From positions 58,368 to 122,367 of the forward strand of contig JAJEDJ010000047.1 of the NCBI GenBank assembly GCA_022821545.1: a DNA stretch of 64,000 bases, written 5' to 3'. Under the pieces are notes generated by a model. The model made no database searches and was not told the origin of the DNA. It saw only the letters and a list, made by a program, of their open reading frames with translations. Both the position numbers and the translations under genes were made by a program. Source of the DNA: Caldilineaceae bacterium. Its GTDB lineage: Bacteria; Chloroflexota; Anaerolineae; Caldilineales; Caldilineaceae. Positions 24,873 to 34,768 of the stretch are shown piece by piece (the stretch's first letter is position 1; every line of letters starts with the position of its first letter).

Positions 24873-25661
24873 GTGAGCACAATTAACACGATGGAGGACC
24901 TGATCCAAGTCCTTGATGAGCATCCCGAATGGCTCGAAGCTCTGCGCGCGCGGTTGCTTACGCGTGAACTCTTGGAACTTCCTAACACTCTTGCCATGTT
25001 TGCGGCAGAGATGCGGGAGTTCAGAGCTCAGGTGGACCGGTTCGTGGCCGCTACGAATAACCGATTGGATGGAATTGACGCCCGATTTGATAAGGTTGAC
25101 GCCCGATTGGATGGGATTGACGCCCGATTGGATGGGATTGACACCCGATTGGATGGGATTGACACCCGATTCGATGGGGTCGACGCCCGATTGGACGGGC
25201 ACGATCTCATGTTCAAGAGGATAACTGACGATCTGGGACAGCTAAAAGGCGCTCATGCTAGAAATGCCGCGCTCGAAGACGCCGCCATTATTGCCAGGGA
25301 CCTGGGCCTCCAGAGAACGAAGAGCCTCTCGCGGGAGGAACTCCTGGATCTTATCGACGCGGCCGACACAGCTAATATCTCCGTTGACGATCTGAGAAGC
25401 TTTCGCGTGGCCGATCTGATCATGGAAGCCGCGGCAGAGGATGGAGAGATCTGCTATGTAGCCGTGGAAATCTCCTACACCGCCAATGGAAGAGACACAA
25501 GAAGGGCCATCCGTAACGCCGAATTCCTGACCCGATTCACCGGCAAGCGTTCTTTCGCAGTTGTTTCCGGCCTTCATCGGGACGATCGAATTCAGGATGG
25601 TATCGAGTCCGGCGAAGTATTCTGGCACCAGCTCACTGCGGCGCAGTTGGATGCCGAATAA
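24873..25661 (+). CDS. Heptad-repeat coiled-coil protein with possible nuclease-fold C-terminus
   Basis: The 262-residue protein has three parts. An acidic helical N-terminus begins ATG-less at GTG 24873 (GAGGAG site 8 bp upstream) with TMEDLIQVLDEHPEWLEALRARLL. Residues about 63-110 hold seven heptads of the form RLDGIDA, a predicted coiled coil coded by 21-bp repeats. The C-terminal 120 residues (SFRVADLIMEA...ICYVAVEISYTANGRDTRRAIRNAEFLTRFTG) have a D-xn-E-x-S layout with alternating strands and helices that may be a degenerate PD-(D/E)xK fold. Function is unknown; the nuclease suggestion is weak. Confidence 0.7.
   Translation: MSTINTMEDLIQVLDEHPEWLEALRARLLTRELLELPNTLAMFAAEMREFRAQVDRFVAATNNRLDGIDARFDKVDARLDGIDARLDGIDTRLDGIDTRFDGVDARLDGHDLMFKRITDDLGQLKGAHARNAALEDAAIIARDLGLQRTKSLSREELLDLIDAADTANISVDDLRSFRVADLIMEAAAEDGEICYVAVEISYTANGRDTRRAIRNAEFLTRFTGKRSFAVVSGLHRDDRIQDGIESGEVFWHQLTAAQLDAE
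25060..25203 (+). repeat. 21-bp tandem repeat coding the heptad coiled coil
   Basis: Seven imperfect copies of a 21-bp unit (CGATTGGATGGGATTGACGC type) lie in frame in the heptad protein, giving R(L/F)D(G/K)(I/V)D(A/T). Copies 3-5 are almost identical, which points to recent expansion. Confidence 0.85.
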
Positions 25662-25695
25662 TCGTTGAATCCGCTTCCATTTCCCTAAGCGCGCG

Positions 25696-25725
25696 TTGTT
25701 GGCTGCTGCGGATTTGATGTATGAT
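25696..25725 (+). promoter_or_regulatory. Probable promoter of dnaE
   Basis: TTGTTG, 18 bp, TATGAT. The leader would be about 65 nt. The match is moderate. Confidence 0.4.
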
Positions 25726-25794
25726 TGGCGTTAGGATATCCGCAACGGACCGGCCCTGAAACTGGGCCTCACCCCTAAGACTCCCTACCCTCCT

Positions 25795-28700
25795 ATGTCC
25801 AACGATTTTGTCCACCTTCACACCCATTCCGAGTATTCCCTCCTCGACGGGCTAGGCCGCATCGATGATCTGGTCAGCGAGGCCGCCCGATTGGGACATG
25901 CCGCGCTTGCCCTCACCGATCACGGCGCCATGCACGGCGTCATCGAGTTCTACCGCGCCTGCCGAAACGCCGAGATCAAGCCCATTATCGGCGTGGAGGC
26001 CTACCAGACCCTCTGGCAGCGGCCAATGGGCGGTCGGGACCCCCAGCTGGACAGAGACAACTATCATCTTCTGCTCCTCGCCAGGAACATGACCGGTTAC
26101 CGGAATATCCTCAAGATCGTCAGCCGCAGCAATACCGATGGTTTCTACTACAAGCCCCGCGTCGATCATGAGTTCCTGGCCGCACACGCGGAAGGAATAC
26201 TTTGCACGACCGGTTGCCTCGGCGCAGAGGTACCCTCCCTCTTGTCCCAGGGCAAAGAGAGAGAGGCTTACGAGCGCCTGGGATGGTATGCGGACGTCTT
26301 CGGCAAGGAGAACTTCTTCATCGAAGTCCAGGAACACAATATCTCCGAACTGCAGCAAGTGAACCGGACTCTCATCCCCTGGGCCGAGAAGGTCGGCCTG
26401 GACCTGTTGGTGACGAACGACGTTCACTATGTGAGCGAAAGCGATGCCTCCCCTCATGAAGTGCTGCTGTGCGTGCAGACCAATGCCAGGATGAACGATG
26501 AAAAACGGATGCGGCTCAGTGACCAGAGCTATTTCCTCAAGAGCCGCCAACAGATGGAAGACACGTTCCGCCCCCTGCTCGATCTCCCCGCCTCGGCATT
26601 CGACAACACCCTCCTTGTCGCTGAAAAGTGTGACGTCGATCTGGAAGACGACGAATATCACCTGCCGGAGATGGAAATCCCTGAGGGATTCAGTTACGAG
26701 ACCTATCTGCGGCATCTGACCGACCAGGGCCTGCAGCGTCTCTACGGCGACAGGGCCGGCGATGACGAAATACAGGAGCGCAAGGAGCGGGAGCTGCGCA
26801 TAATCCATGAGATGGGATTCGACGTTTACTTTCTGATAGTGGCCGATCTGTGCGATTTTGCCCGCAGCCGCGACATCTGGTGGAACGTGCGCGGCTCCGG
26901 GGCAGGTTCGCTGGTCGCCTACTGTACCGGTATCACCAGTTTGGATCCGATACATAACAATCTGATCTTCGAGCGTTTTCTGAATCCCGGTCGAGTGACA
27001 ATGCCCGACTTCGACCTCGACTATCCGGACGACCAGCGCGAAGAGATGATCCGCTACACAGTCGAGAAATACGGCGCCGATCAGGTCGCCCAGATTGCCA
27101 CCTTTGGGCGGATGAAGGCCCGCGCCGCCATTCGCGACGTGGGCCGCGCCCAGGATATCTCGCTGGATGATGTCGACCGCATCGCCAAGATGATACCGGC
27201 GATGCCCGGCAATCCGGCGACGATTCAGGATGTGCTGACCGAAGACAATGAGTTTTACGACCCGGAACTGAAGGAGCTTTACCGTAGAGATGGCTGGGAG
27301 CGTTCATTACTGGATACGTCGATGCAGCTTGAGGGCGTTGCCCGGCACGCCGGCATACACGCGGCGGCTGTCATCGTCGCCGATAAAGACCTGACGAACT
27401 ACACGCCCCTGATGCGCGGTTCAAGAGGGGCGATCACTGAGACGATTACGCAGTTTGAATTCCCCATCCTGGAGTCGTTGGGTCTGTTGAAAATCGATTT
27501 CCTCGGCCTCAGTACGCTGACCGTAATGCGGGAGGCCTGTCGCCTGATCAAGGAGCATCATGGCATCGAATACGGTCTGGACTCCATCCCAATCGAGGGC
27601 CCGGAGGCCGAGCCTGCGTTCCGCCTGCTGTCCAGCGGCGAAGTGAGCGGCGTTTTCCAGGTTGAGTCCCCGGGGATGAGACGCGTTCTGACCGAGATGA
27701 AGCCCACCGATTTCGAGCACATCATTGCCACCATTTCCCTCTATCGGCCCGGCCCGATGGAGTACATTCCCAACTACGTCAAGCGGATGCATGGCGAAGA
27801 GGAGATGGAGGTCAAACATCCCGCCCTCAAGCCGATTTTGGCGGAGACCTACGGGATCATCGTCTACCAGGAACAGATCATTCAGATTCTCAACCAACTG
27901 GCCGGCTATACCCCTGGCGAGGCGGACCTGGTGAGGCAAGCCGTCAGCAAGAAGGACGCCTCGAAGATCGAGTATCACAAGGCGCTGTTCATCGGCGGCT
28001 GCGACAAAAACGGCATTTCCGCCAGCGTAGCGCAGGCCATCTATGCGGACATCGAATTCTTTGCCCGCTATGGCTTTAACAAGGCCCACGCAGCCGACTA
28101 CGCGGTTATCACTGTGCAGACCGCCTACCTGAAGGCGAAATATCCGGTCGAGTATATGGCCGCCCTCCTGCTCGTTGAGCGGGACAAGACCGAGAAAGTG
28201 ATCAACTTCATCCATGAATGCCGGCGCATGGGCATTCATGTACTCCCACCCGACGTGAACTACAGCGGCCTGGATTTCGCAATCCAGGAGTTGCCCGCGG
28301 ACGCGGAGCGGGAAACAGTTCCAAAGGACCCGACTCTGGCATATGAATTTCCCGTAAACCAGGGATCAGCCATCCGCTTTGGCATGGCCGCGGTAAAGAA
28401 TGTCGGCGTCGGCCCGGTACAGGCAGTTCTGGACGCCCGCGCGGAAGGCGGCCCTTTCACAAACCTTGAGGACCTTTGCGATCGCGTCGATCTGCGGCAA
28501 GTAAACAAACGCTCGCTCGAATGCCTGATCAAAGTGGGCGCCTTTGACCGCTTTGGCCGGCAGCTTGAACGCGGGAAGGGGCAGCTCCGTCGCCAGCTTC
28601 TCGACGTTATCGATCAGTGCATCGCCCGTTCAGCCGCCACGCACAGCGCCAGGGAGAGCGGGCAGTTGTCTATGTTCGATCTGTTCGCCGGCGCCGATGG

Positions 28701-29826
28701 AGAACCGCAACCGGAACAGTTTCCGATTCGGCTGCCGGACAACAGTGCGGCGGCGCAAACAAAAACAAGCGATCGGGAGCGGTTCCAGTGGGAGAAAGAG
28801 CTTCTCGGCGTCTACGTCAGCAGCCACCCCGTGCAGCAGCTGAACGTAGACCTGGGCCGTTTCACCACCTGTCCTTGCCCGGAACTGAACGAGAGATACG
28901 ACGGAAAAAACGTGTCGCTGGTCGGAATGTTGGCCTCGATTCGCACCACGGTGACCAAGAAGGGCGATAAGATGGCCTTTGTCCAGCTGGAGGACATGCA
29001 GGGCCAGTGCGAAGCGGTCCTCTTTCCCGAAGTCTACGAAAAGTACAAGGAAGACCTGCAAGAGGAGCGGGTCGTGCATGTCAAGGGCAAGGCCCAGACC
29101 CGCGGCGCGCGCACAAGCGTCCTGGTGGACTCGCTGCACACTTCGATTGAGTTCGGGCAGGCAAAGGCCGATGAAAACCTGGCCGAGGCCGGAGAGGGAT
29201 GGGACGCACCGCCTCCTCTCGAAACCGAATTTCCGGGCGGAACGGCGCCGGAATCCAAAGAGGAAGCGGCAACCGGCATCGTGAACGTCGCCGCAAGCTC
29301 TGAGGGCTATGCGGAGCCATCCGGTCTCCTCCCTGGCATGCTGGCGGAGAACCGAGAAGAGACGCGCACTTCGCCCCTGTCCGCTGCCACCACAGGGCAA
29401 GAGCGCACGGAAACCGAGGCCGAAGAGCCGGGAACAAACGAGGACCCGGCCCATGGAGGCTCGGTTTACGAGCAACCTGCACAGGAGGTGCAGCCGCCAA
29501 TGTTCAAGGGAGGGCCCGCTGGCGCCGCCCCTGCCGCAGATTATGAAGCAGGGCATTCTGCTTCACATGCCGAGAACGGCCGCCAACTCCTGCGCATCAC
29601 CTTCAGCCGCTCAGGTCAGTTCAGTCGCGACAAATACCGATTGCGGGAGATATTCGAAGCAGTGCGCGATCCTAAAGGTCGGGACCAGTTCGAAGTCGTG
29701 TTGGAGACAAATGGTTCTCGCCATCAGCTTACCTTCCCCAACGAATTCTGCAATGTCAGCGCCCGTCTGCTCAAAGAGTTGCGCAATCATTTCAAAGTCG
29801 AGGTGGCGGTGGAAGACCAGACTTGA
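25795..29826 (+). CDS. dnaE: DNA polymerase III alpha subunit
   Basis: The replicative polymerase subunit. The 1343-residue protein has an N-terminal PHP domain ([31 protein letters not shown]). The palm follows with catalytic aspartates in [13 protein letters not shown] (usually DFDIDF) and the [20 protein letters not shown] block. The fingers contain [14 protein letters not shown], and an HhH region and an OB fold ([28 protein letters not shown]) come next. Residues about 1120-1262 are an unusual acidic, Pro/Gly/Thr-rich linker without predicted fold, before a C-terminal domain ([25 protein letters not shown]...) likely to bind tau. The gene is complete and has no good ribosome-binding site upstream of the ATG. 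Confidence 0.96.
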   Translation: MSNDFVHLHTHSEYSLLDGLGRIDDLVSEAARLGHAALALTDHGAMHGVIEFYRACRNAEIKPIIGVEAYQTLWQRPMGGRDPQLDRDNYHLLLLARNMTGYRNILKIVSRSNTDGFYYKPRVDHEFLAAHAEGILCTTGCLGAEVPSLLSQGKEREAYERLGWYADVFGKENFFIEVQEHNISELQQVNRTLIPWAEKVGLDLLVTNDVHYVSESDASPHEVLLCVQTNARMNDEKRMRLSDQSYFLKSRQQMEDTFRPLLDLPASAFDNTLLVAEKCDVDLEDDEYHLPEMEIPEGFSYETYLRHLTDQGLQRLYGDRAGDDEIQERKERELRIIHEMGFDVYFLIVADLCDFARSRDIWWNVRGSGAGSLVAYCTGITSLDPIHNNLIFERFLNPGRVTMPDFDLDYPDDQREEMIRYTVEKYGADQVAQIATFGRMKARAAIRDVGRAQDISLDDVDRIAKMIPAMPGNPATIQDVLTEDNEFYDPELKELYRRDGWERSLLDTSMQLEGVARHAGIHAAAVIVADKDLTNYTPLMRGSRGAITETITQFEFPILESLGLLKIDFLGLSTLTVMREACRLIKEHHGIEYGLDSIPIEGPEAEPAFRLLSSGEVSGVFQVESPGMRRVLTEMKPTDFEHIIATISLYRPGPMEYIPNYVKRMHGEEEMEVKHPALKPILAETYGIIVYQEQIIQILNQLAGYTPGEADLVRQAVSKKDASKIEYHKALFIGGCDKNGISASVAQAIYADIEFFARYGFNKAHAADYAVITVQTAYLKAKYPVEYMAALLLVERDKTEKVINFIHECRRMGIHVLPPDVNYSGLDFAIQELPADAERETVPKDPTLAYEFPVNQGSAIRFGMAAVKNVGVGPVQAVLDARAEGGPFTNLEDLCDRVDLRQVNKRSLECLIKVGAFDRFGRQLERGKGQLRRQLLDVIDQCIARSAATHSARESGQLSMFDLFAGADGEPQPEQFPIRLPDNSAAAQTKTSDRERFQWEKELLGVYVSSHPVQQLNVDLGRFTTCPCPELNERYDGKNVSLVGMLASIRTTVTKKGDKMAFVQLEDMQGQCEAVLFPEVYEKYKEDLQEERVVHVKGKAQTRGARTSVLVDSLHTSIEFGQAKADENLAEAGEGWDAPPPLETEFPGGTAPESKEEAATGIVNVAASSEGYAEPSGLLPGMLAENREETRTSPLSAATTGQERTETEAEEPGTNEDPAHGGSVYEQPAQEVQPPMFKGGPAGAAPAADYEAGHSASHAENGRQLLRITFSRSGQFSRDKYRLREIFEAVRDPKGRDQFEVVLETNGSRHQLTFPNEFCNVSARLLKELRNHFKVEVAVEDQT

Positions 29827-30138
29827 GAAGGATGACCGTCCTGTCATTTTCGCCAGCTGCGCAATGTGTTCTCCTGCACCAACCTTAACTGTCAATGCCC
29901 TCGCATCAGCCCCTCCCCATCGCGGCGTCCCGTAAGGAGCGCCCGTTGCTGTCGCGAACAGCAACTTTCGTTGCCGTGGACGTCACTCGACTCCAATAAC
30001 GGGTGATGGAACGTACCGGGAACCGCACAACGAACTGTGGGAAAGACGCACCGGGATAGAACTCGTCTTGTCAGAGTACCTGACTGCCGCAGGGCGAAAC
30101 GAATCGTAAGAACGTTCCCGTCAACATGGAGTTACAGG
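29827..30138. other. Intergenic region, dnaE / rhaA
   Basis: No gene or RNA was recognised in these 312 bp. A short perfect dyad GTCAG-AGTAC-CTGAC lies at 30070-30084, about 55 bp before rhaA, and could be an operator; this is only a possibility. Confidence 0.4.
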
Positions 30139-31413
30139 ATGAACTTTGCTACGACATCGAAACAGATCGAAAGCGCTTACGCCCTGGCCCGGGAACGGTA
30201 CGCGGCCATCGGCGTAGACACGGAGCAGGCCCTGGCAAAGCTGCGGGGCGTCCCCATCAGCCTCCACTGCTGGCAGGGCGACGACGTGCTCGGCTTTGAA
30301 GAGCCGGGCCGGGGCCTGGGCGGCGGCCTGATGGCGACCGGCAACTATCCCGGGCGCGCCCGCACAGTGAACGAACTGCGCAGCGATCTGGACATCGCCT
30401 ACGGCATCATTCCCGGCAATCACCGCCTCAATCTTCACGCGATGTACCCCGATACCGATGAAAAGCCGGCCCGCAACGAGATCGAGCCGCGCCATTTTCA
30501 GGGCTGGGCAGACTGGGCCAAGGAGAACGGCCGCGGCATCGACTTCAACCCGACCCTGTTCTCCCACCCCCTGGCCGAAGATGGTTTCACCCTGGCCTCC
30601 TACGACAACGACGTCCGTCAGTTCTGGATCCAGCACTGCATCGCCTGCCGGGAAATCGGGAGCTTTTTCGGTAAAGAGTTGGGTACGCCGGCAATGACCA
30701 ATATCTGGATCCCCGACGGCCTTAAAGACACGCCCAGCGACCGGACAACGCCCCGGCGGTTGCTGAAAGACGCCCTGGATCAGATATTCGAGCAGGAGAT
30801 CGACCCCAGCTGCAACCGCGACGCCATCGAATGTAAACTCTTCGGTCTCGGTTCAGAAAGTTACGTCGTCGGCTCGCACGAATTCTATCTGGGCTACGCG
30901 GCGCAGAACGGCCAGGCCCTCTGCCTCGACGCCGGCCATTTCCACCCGACCGAGGTGATCTCCGACAAGATTTCGGCCTGCCTGCTCTTCGTGTCGGAGC
31001 TGGTCCTCCACGTGAGCCGCGGCGTGCGCTGGGACAGCGATCACGTCGTCACATTCAGCGACGAGCTGCAGGCGATCATGCAGGAGATCGTGCGCGGGGA
31101 TCATCTGGACCGTGTGCATATCGGCCTCGACTTCTTCGACGCCAGCATCAACCGTGTGGCGGCCTGGGCGATAGGCACGCGCAATTCGCTGCGGGCGCTG
31201 CTGCTGGCCCTGCTGGAGCCAAGGGAAACCATGCAGGAGATCGAGCGCAATGCCGATTACACCACGCGCCTGGCACTGATGGAAGAGTTGAAGGTGATGC
31301 CGCACGCGGCCGTGTGGGACTACCACTGTTTGCAGCAGGATGTGCCGGTGGGCATGGCCTTTATGCAGGAGATCCGGCAGTACGAAGAGGATGTGCTGTC
31401 GCTGCGCGACTGA
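30139..31413 (+). CDS. rhaA: L-rhamnose isomerase
   Basis: Converts L-rhamnose to L-rhamnulose, the first step of rhamnose breakdown. The 424-residue protein matches the RhaA family through its length. The N-terminal VPISLHCWQGDDVLGFE block is clear, as are the metal-ligand region ECKLFGLGSESYVVGSHEFYLGYA, CLDAGHFHPTEVISDKISACL and the HIGLDFFDASINRVAAWAIGTRN block. The ATG at 30139 is chosen because GGAG lies 7 bp upstream and the longer frame to 30037 has no resemblance to the family. The kinase gene rhaB follows after 67 bp. The aldolase that would complete the pathway is not in the window. Confidence 0.95.
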   Translation: MNFATTSKQIESAYALARERYAAIGVDTEQALAKLRGVPISLHCWQGDDVLGFEEPGRGLGGGLMATGNYPGRARTVNELRSDLDIAYGIIPGNHRLNLHAMYPDTDEKPARNEIEPRHFQGWADWAKENGRGIDFNPTLFSHPLAEDGFTLASYDNDVRQFWIQHCIACREIGSFFGKELGTPAMTNIWIPDGLKDTPSDRTTPRRLLKDALDQIFEQEIDPSCNRDAIECKLFGLGSESYVVGSHEFYLGYAAQNGQALCLDAGHFHPTEVISDKISACLLFVSELVLHVSRGVRWDSDHVVTFSDELQAIMQEIVRGDHLDRVHIGLDFFDASINRVAAWAIGTRNSLRALLLALLEPRETMQEIERNADYTTRLALMEELKVMPHAAVWDYHCLQQDVPVGMAFMQEIRQYEEDVLSLRD

Positions 31414-31480
31414 CAACACGGTCCATGGGCAGCGGAAGAGCGTCCGCCTCTCGTCAGGAAAACACCGAACGGGACCACAC

Positions 31481-32923
31481 ATGACAAGCAAACGCGCCAC
31501 CGTTCTCGCCATTGATATTGGCGCAGAGTCCGGCCGGGTAATGGCGGTACATTTCGATGGCTCCGGCCTGCAGCTGGAGGAGGTGCATCGATTTCCCAAC
31601 TACGCGTTGACCGTCAACGGCGTTCTGCAATGGGACATTCTCCACCTCTGGCGAGAGGTGCAGGCCGGCATCGAACGCAGCAGAACCCACAAAGGCGAAC
31701 CCCCTGCCAGCCTGGCGGTCGACACCTGGGGCGTGGACTTTGGCCTTCTGGACCGCGACGGAAATCTCATCGGCAACCCGGTATGCTACCGCGACAGTCG
31801 GACCGAAGGAATGCTGGACGCAGTCTTCGAGCGTGTTCCCAAGGCAGAGGTGTTCGCGCAGACCGGAATCCAGTTCATGGCCATCAACACGCTCTACCAG
31901 ATGGTGAGCCTCGTCGAGCGCGGTTCGCCCCAATTGGAGATCGCCGCGCGCTTCCTCACCGTTCCCGATCTTCTCAACTTTTGGCTCAGCGGCGCCCAGG
32001 TGTGTGAATTCAGCAACGCTACCACCACCCAGATGCTCAACCCCTTTACCCGCTCCTGGGCCGGCGAACTTCTGGACGCGCTGGCAATCCCTCTCGACCT
32101 CCTTCCGGAGGTCGTGCAGCCGGGAACGCGCCTGGGAACTTTCAATGAGATCCCTGTCATCGCACCTGCCTGCCATGACACCGGGAGCGCAGTCGCAGGC
32201 GTCCCTGCTCAGACCGAAAACTTCGCTTATATCAGCAGCGGCACCTGGAGTCTCGTCGGCCTTGAGGTGGCCCAGCCCGTTGTCAACGAAGCAGCGCTGG
32301 CCGTTAACGCCACCAATGAAGGCGGCGTCTACGGCTCGTTCCGGCTGCTCAAAAACGTGATGGGCCTCTGGCTGCTGCAGCAGTGCCGCTCTACCTGGGA
32401 ACAGCAAGGGCGGTCCTACTCCTACCCCGAACTGGTCTCACTGGCGGAGTCGGCCGAGCCCTTGTGCTCCTTCGTCGATCCCAACGACGACCGTTTCCTA
32501 CCTCCTGGGGACCATCCCGCCCACATCCAAGCCTTCTGCCAGCAGAGCGGCCAGCCCCTTCCGCAGAGTGACGCCGAGATCGCCCGCTGCGTCTTCGAAA
32601 GCCTGGCTCTCGCCTATCGCGATGTTCTCCAGGAGTTGCGGACCCTGACCGGACGGCCGATCGAGGTCATTCACGTAGTTGGGGGCGGCTCCCGCAACCG
32701 GCTTCTCAACCAATTCACCGCCGACGCCACCGGCATCCCCGTCCTGGCCGGTCCCAGTGAAGCGACCGTTATCGGCAACGCGCTCGTGCAGCTCATCAGC
32801 CTCGGCGAGCTGGCCGACCTCGACGAGGGCCGTCAGCTGGTTGCTGGAATAGGAGAAATGGAACGGTGCGAGCCAAATGGGCAGGATAGTTGGCAGGGCG
32901 TGAAAATGCCGGTCATCCAGTAG
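31481..32923 (+). CDS. rhaB: L-rhamnulokinase
   Basis: Phosphorylates L-rhamnulose at O-1 with ATP. The 480-residue protein belongs to the FGGY sugar kinases. The N-terminal phosphate motif is VLAIDIGAESGRVMAV, and the RhaB-specific VDTWGVDFGLLDRDGNLIGNPVCYRDSRT block follows, which separates it from glycerol and xylulose kinases. The adenosine-binding parts YISSGTWSLVGLE and VVGGGSRNRLLNQFTADATG are present. The ATG at 31481 removes an upstream extension that overlaps rhaA. It is convergent with the PhyH cluster. Confidence 0.95.
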   Translation: MTSKRATVLAIDIGAESGRVMAVHFDGSGLQLEEVHRFPNYALTVNGVLQWDILHLWREVQAGIERSRTHKGEPPASLAVDTWGVDFGLLDRDGNLIGNPVCYRDSRTEGMLDAVFERVPKAEVFAQTGIQFMAINTLYQMVSLVERGSPQLEIAARFLTVPDLLNFWLSGAQVCEFSNATTTQMLNPFTRSWAGELLDALAIPLDLLPEVVQPGTRLGTFNEIPVIAPACHDTGSAVAGVPAQTENFAYISSGTWSLVGLEVAQPVVNEAALAVNATNEGGVYGSFRLLKNVMGLWLLQQCRSTWEQQGRSYSYPELVSLAESAEPLCSFVDPNDDRFLPPGDHPAHIQAFCQQSGQPLPQSDAEIARCVFESLALAYRDVLQELRTLTGRPIEVIHVVGGGSRNRLLNQFTADATGIPVLAGPSEATVIGNALVQLISLGELADLDEGRQLVAGIGEMERCEPNGQDSWQGVKMPVIQ

Positions 32924-32943
32924 GCAACGACGCCATGCAAACG

Positions 32944-33714
32944 TCAGTCCATCTTTTTGCCGCGTGAAAATGAGGCGCGCAGGTGGCTATCGGCCGCGTG
33001 GGGCGCGGCCAGTCCGTTGTCCATGCGCAGCAGCTCGCGCTGACGGGGCGTCAGGTCGTCCAGCCAGCTCTCCTGGAAACCATCGTGGGGATCGACCTGG
33101 AAGATTAGCGCGCTCTTGCGGTAGTGGCCGAATAGCGCATGGCGGTCGGTTGACGTCCGATTGGTCCCGCCCCCGTGCCAGCACTGGCCGTTGAAAACGA
33201 GCACACTGCCGGCCGGCGCAACCAGTTGGTGGACATGCTTTACATCCATCCCCTCCGGCGGTCCGGCCATTCCGCTCCTGTGCGAGCCGGGCACGATACG
33301 CGTCGAGCCGTTTTCCGGCGTGAAACTGTCCAACAGCCAGACCGTATTGACCATTACCGGTGATCCCATGTTTAAAAGGTCGGCTCGGATATCGCTGTGC
33401 AGACCCTGCACTGGATCCCCCGGCCGGACGATACGCGCGTTCAGGCTGCCCAGGATGATCTGTTTACCCAGCACATACTCGATGACGGGCAGTGTGCGGG
33501 GGTGATCGATCAGGGGATGGTAGAGTGGGTCGAGCACGGGCAAGTTGCTGACGTGGCCGGCCTGGCCCAGAAATCGTTGCTCGCCGCCAAGCCTCGCTGC
33601 CCATTCCGCCAGCGAGGCGCGCAGGGCCTCCACTTCCGCTGCACTCAGTACTTCCTCCAAGAGAGTGAAGCCGTAAACGTCCATCTCCCAAAACGCCTGT
33701 TGCAGTGATGCCAT
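32944..33714 (-). CDS. Phytanoyl-CoA dioxygenase (PhyH) family enzyme 2
   Basis: The 256-residue protein has the iron ligands in GLHSDIRADLL (HxD) and the distal His in FNGQCWHGGGTN. The arginine that binds 2-oxoglutarate is probably in the RHALFGHYRKS stretch. Its start lies 61 bp after the stop of PhyH enzyme 3, so both probably belong to one minus-strand operon with the zinc dehydrogenase and PhyH enzyme 4. The substrate is unknown; sequences of this type in related genomes are often annotated only as PhyH family. Confidence 0.87.
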   Translation of the reverse strand: MASLQQAFWEMDVYGFTLLEEVLSAAEVEALRASLAEWAARLGGEQRFLGQAGHVSNLPVLDPLYHPLIDHPRTLPVIEYVLGKQIILGSLNARIVRPGDPVQGLHSDIRADLLNMGSPVMVNTVWLLDSFTPENGSTRIVPGSHRSGMAGPPEGMDVKHVHQLVAPAGSVLVFNGQCWHGGGTNRTSTDRHALFGHYRKSALIFQVDPHDGFQESWLDDLTPRQRELLRMDNGLAAPHAADSHLRASFSRGKKMD

Positions 33715-33775
33715 CCGGCTGTCATCCTGTGTGTGATGGTGTATCCAGTAGTGGAGTTCAGTAGTGGACCGTCGA

Positions 33776-34702
33776 TCAACAGATCATGCCGCGCTTGGAT
33801 TCCAATCCGTGCGCAATCGGACTGTCCCCGATCCAGCGCTCGTCCACCGGTTCGGAGGCCAATTGGTAGCGCGTGTCGGTGGAAAGCCGAATCCGATTGG
33901 TCTGGTTGTCCATGCTGGCGTGCATCGTGTACATGCTGAACACCAGCAGATCGCCCATCGCATATTCGGTGGTCAGCCAGCGACTCCTCAATTCCGCCCG
34001 TGCGGCAACGGCATCCAAGGAATAGGCGCCGCCGTTGGGATGCTGCCAAAGTTTCTCCCCCGTTTCGATCTCGGCGGCATCGGGATAGTTGGTGCAGTAA
34101 GCGTCTACGTCCAAAGTCCCGTAGTCAGCCTTGATCTCTTCGAATCGGTGGGAGTTCTCCAGGATCATCAGGCCGCCCATCTCAATAGGGATGTCGCCCA
34201 GCGGCGTCCAACTCGTATGCAGGCGCTGCGTACCCCGTCCCATAAAGACAATGTCGTAATGAGGTGGTGTCGCGGTTGTCTCTCCCGGCGGTTTCGAACG
34301 GCACCAGGTATAGTCGAAATGGCGCACTTCCCCGCCTAGAAACTTTTCATAGAATGCGATCATCGGCCCGTCATAGAGCAGCTCGAGTAGTGGGGGGTTG
34401 TCCTTGGTCAACTCCACCATAAACGCATTCTCAAAGTCCGAGTGGGCAACACCATCCTCCATGGGATAGTCCTGGTTCAAACAGCCTGCGGCATCGAGTT
34501 TCCTCAGCATTTCGAGCCGCGCTTCCAGAACCTGGCCCCTATCCAGCAGACCGGGCAAATACAAGTAGCCGTCCTGCTCAAACCGCCAGCGCAACTCCTT
34601 CATGTCAGAAAGGGCATCGCTCGACGAGCGCAATGGACCAAACGCCTCCGGCGACGTATCGAGCAGACTGCCTTGAAAACTTGGCGAAATCGAGAGATTC
34701 AT
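33776..34702 (-). CDS. Phytanoyl-CoA dioxygenase (PhyH) family enzyme 3
   Basis: The 308-residue protein has the first iron-binding pair in TPPHYDIVFMG (HxD, with Tyr in the middle) and the distal His in FSMYTMHASMDNQ, followed by NRIRLSTDTRY with the 2-oxoglutarate Arg. The DPxx-rich C-terminus DERWIGDSPIAHG is seen in relatives with a longer tail. It lies between PhyH enzyme 2 and the dehydrogenase on the same strand. Confidence 0.87.
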   Translation of the reverse strand: MNLSISPSFQGSLLDTSPEAFGPLRSSSDALSDMKELRWRFEQDGYLYLPGLLDRGQVLEARLEMLRKLDAAGCLNQDYPMEDGVAHSDFENAFMVELTKDNPPLLELLYDGPMIAFYEKFLGGEVRHFDYTWCRSKPPGETTATPPHYDIVFMGRGTQRLHTSWTPLGDIPIEMGGLMILENSHRFEEIKADYGTLDVDAYCTNYPDAAEIETGEKLWQHPNGGAYSLDAVAARAELRSRWLTTEYAMGDLLVFSMYTMHASMDNQTNRIRLSTDTRYQLASEPVDERWIGDSPIAHGLESKRGMIC

Positions 34703-34768
34703 CTTTTATGCGCTCCAGTTCACTTGGCGAGAATTTGTTGACCGGACCGAGGGACCATCCCGCCGTCT

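Noticed and set aside
25060..25203. CRISPR-like array
   Set aside because: The 21-bp units are contiguous, in frame and coding; there are no spacers.
30070..30084. RhaR/RhaS-type operator before rhaA
   Set aside because: The short GTCAG...CTGAC dyad is too small and does not resemble the known RhaS sites; no rhamnose regulator gene is in the window.
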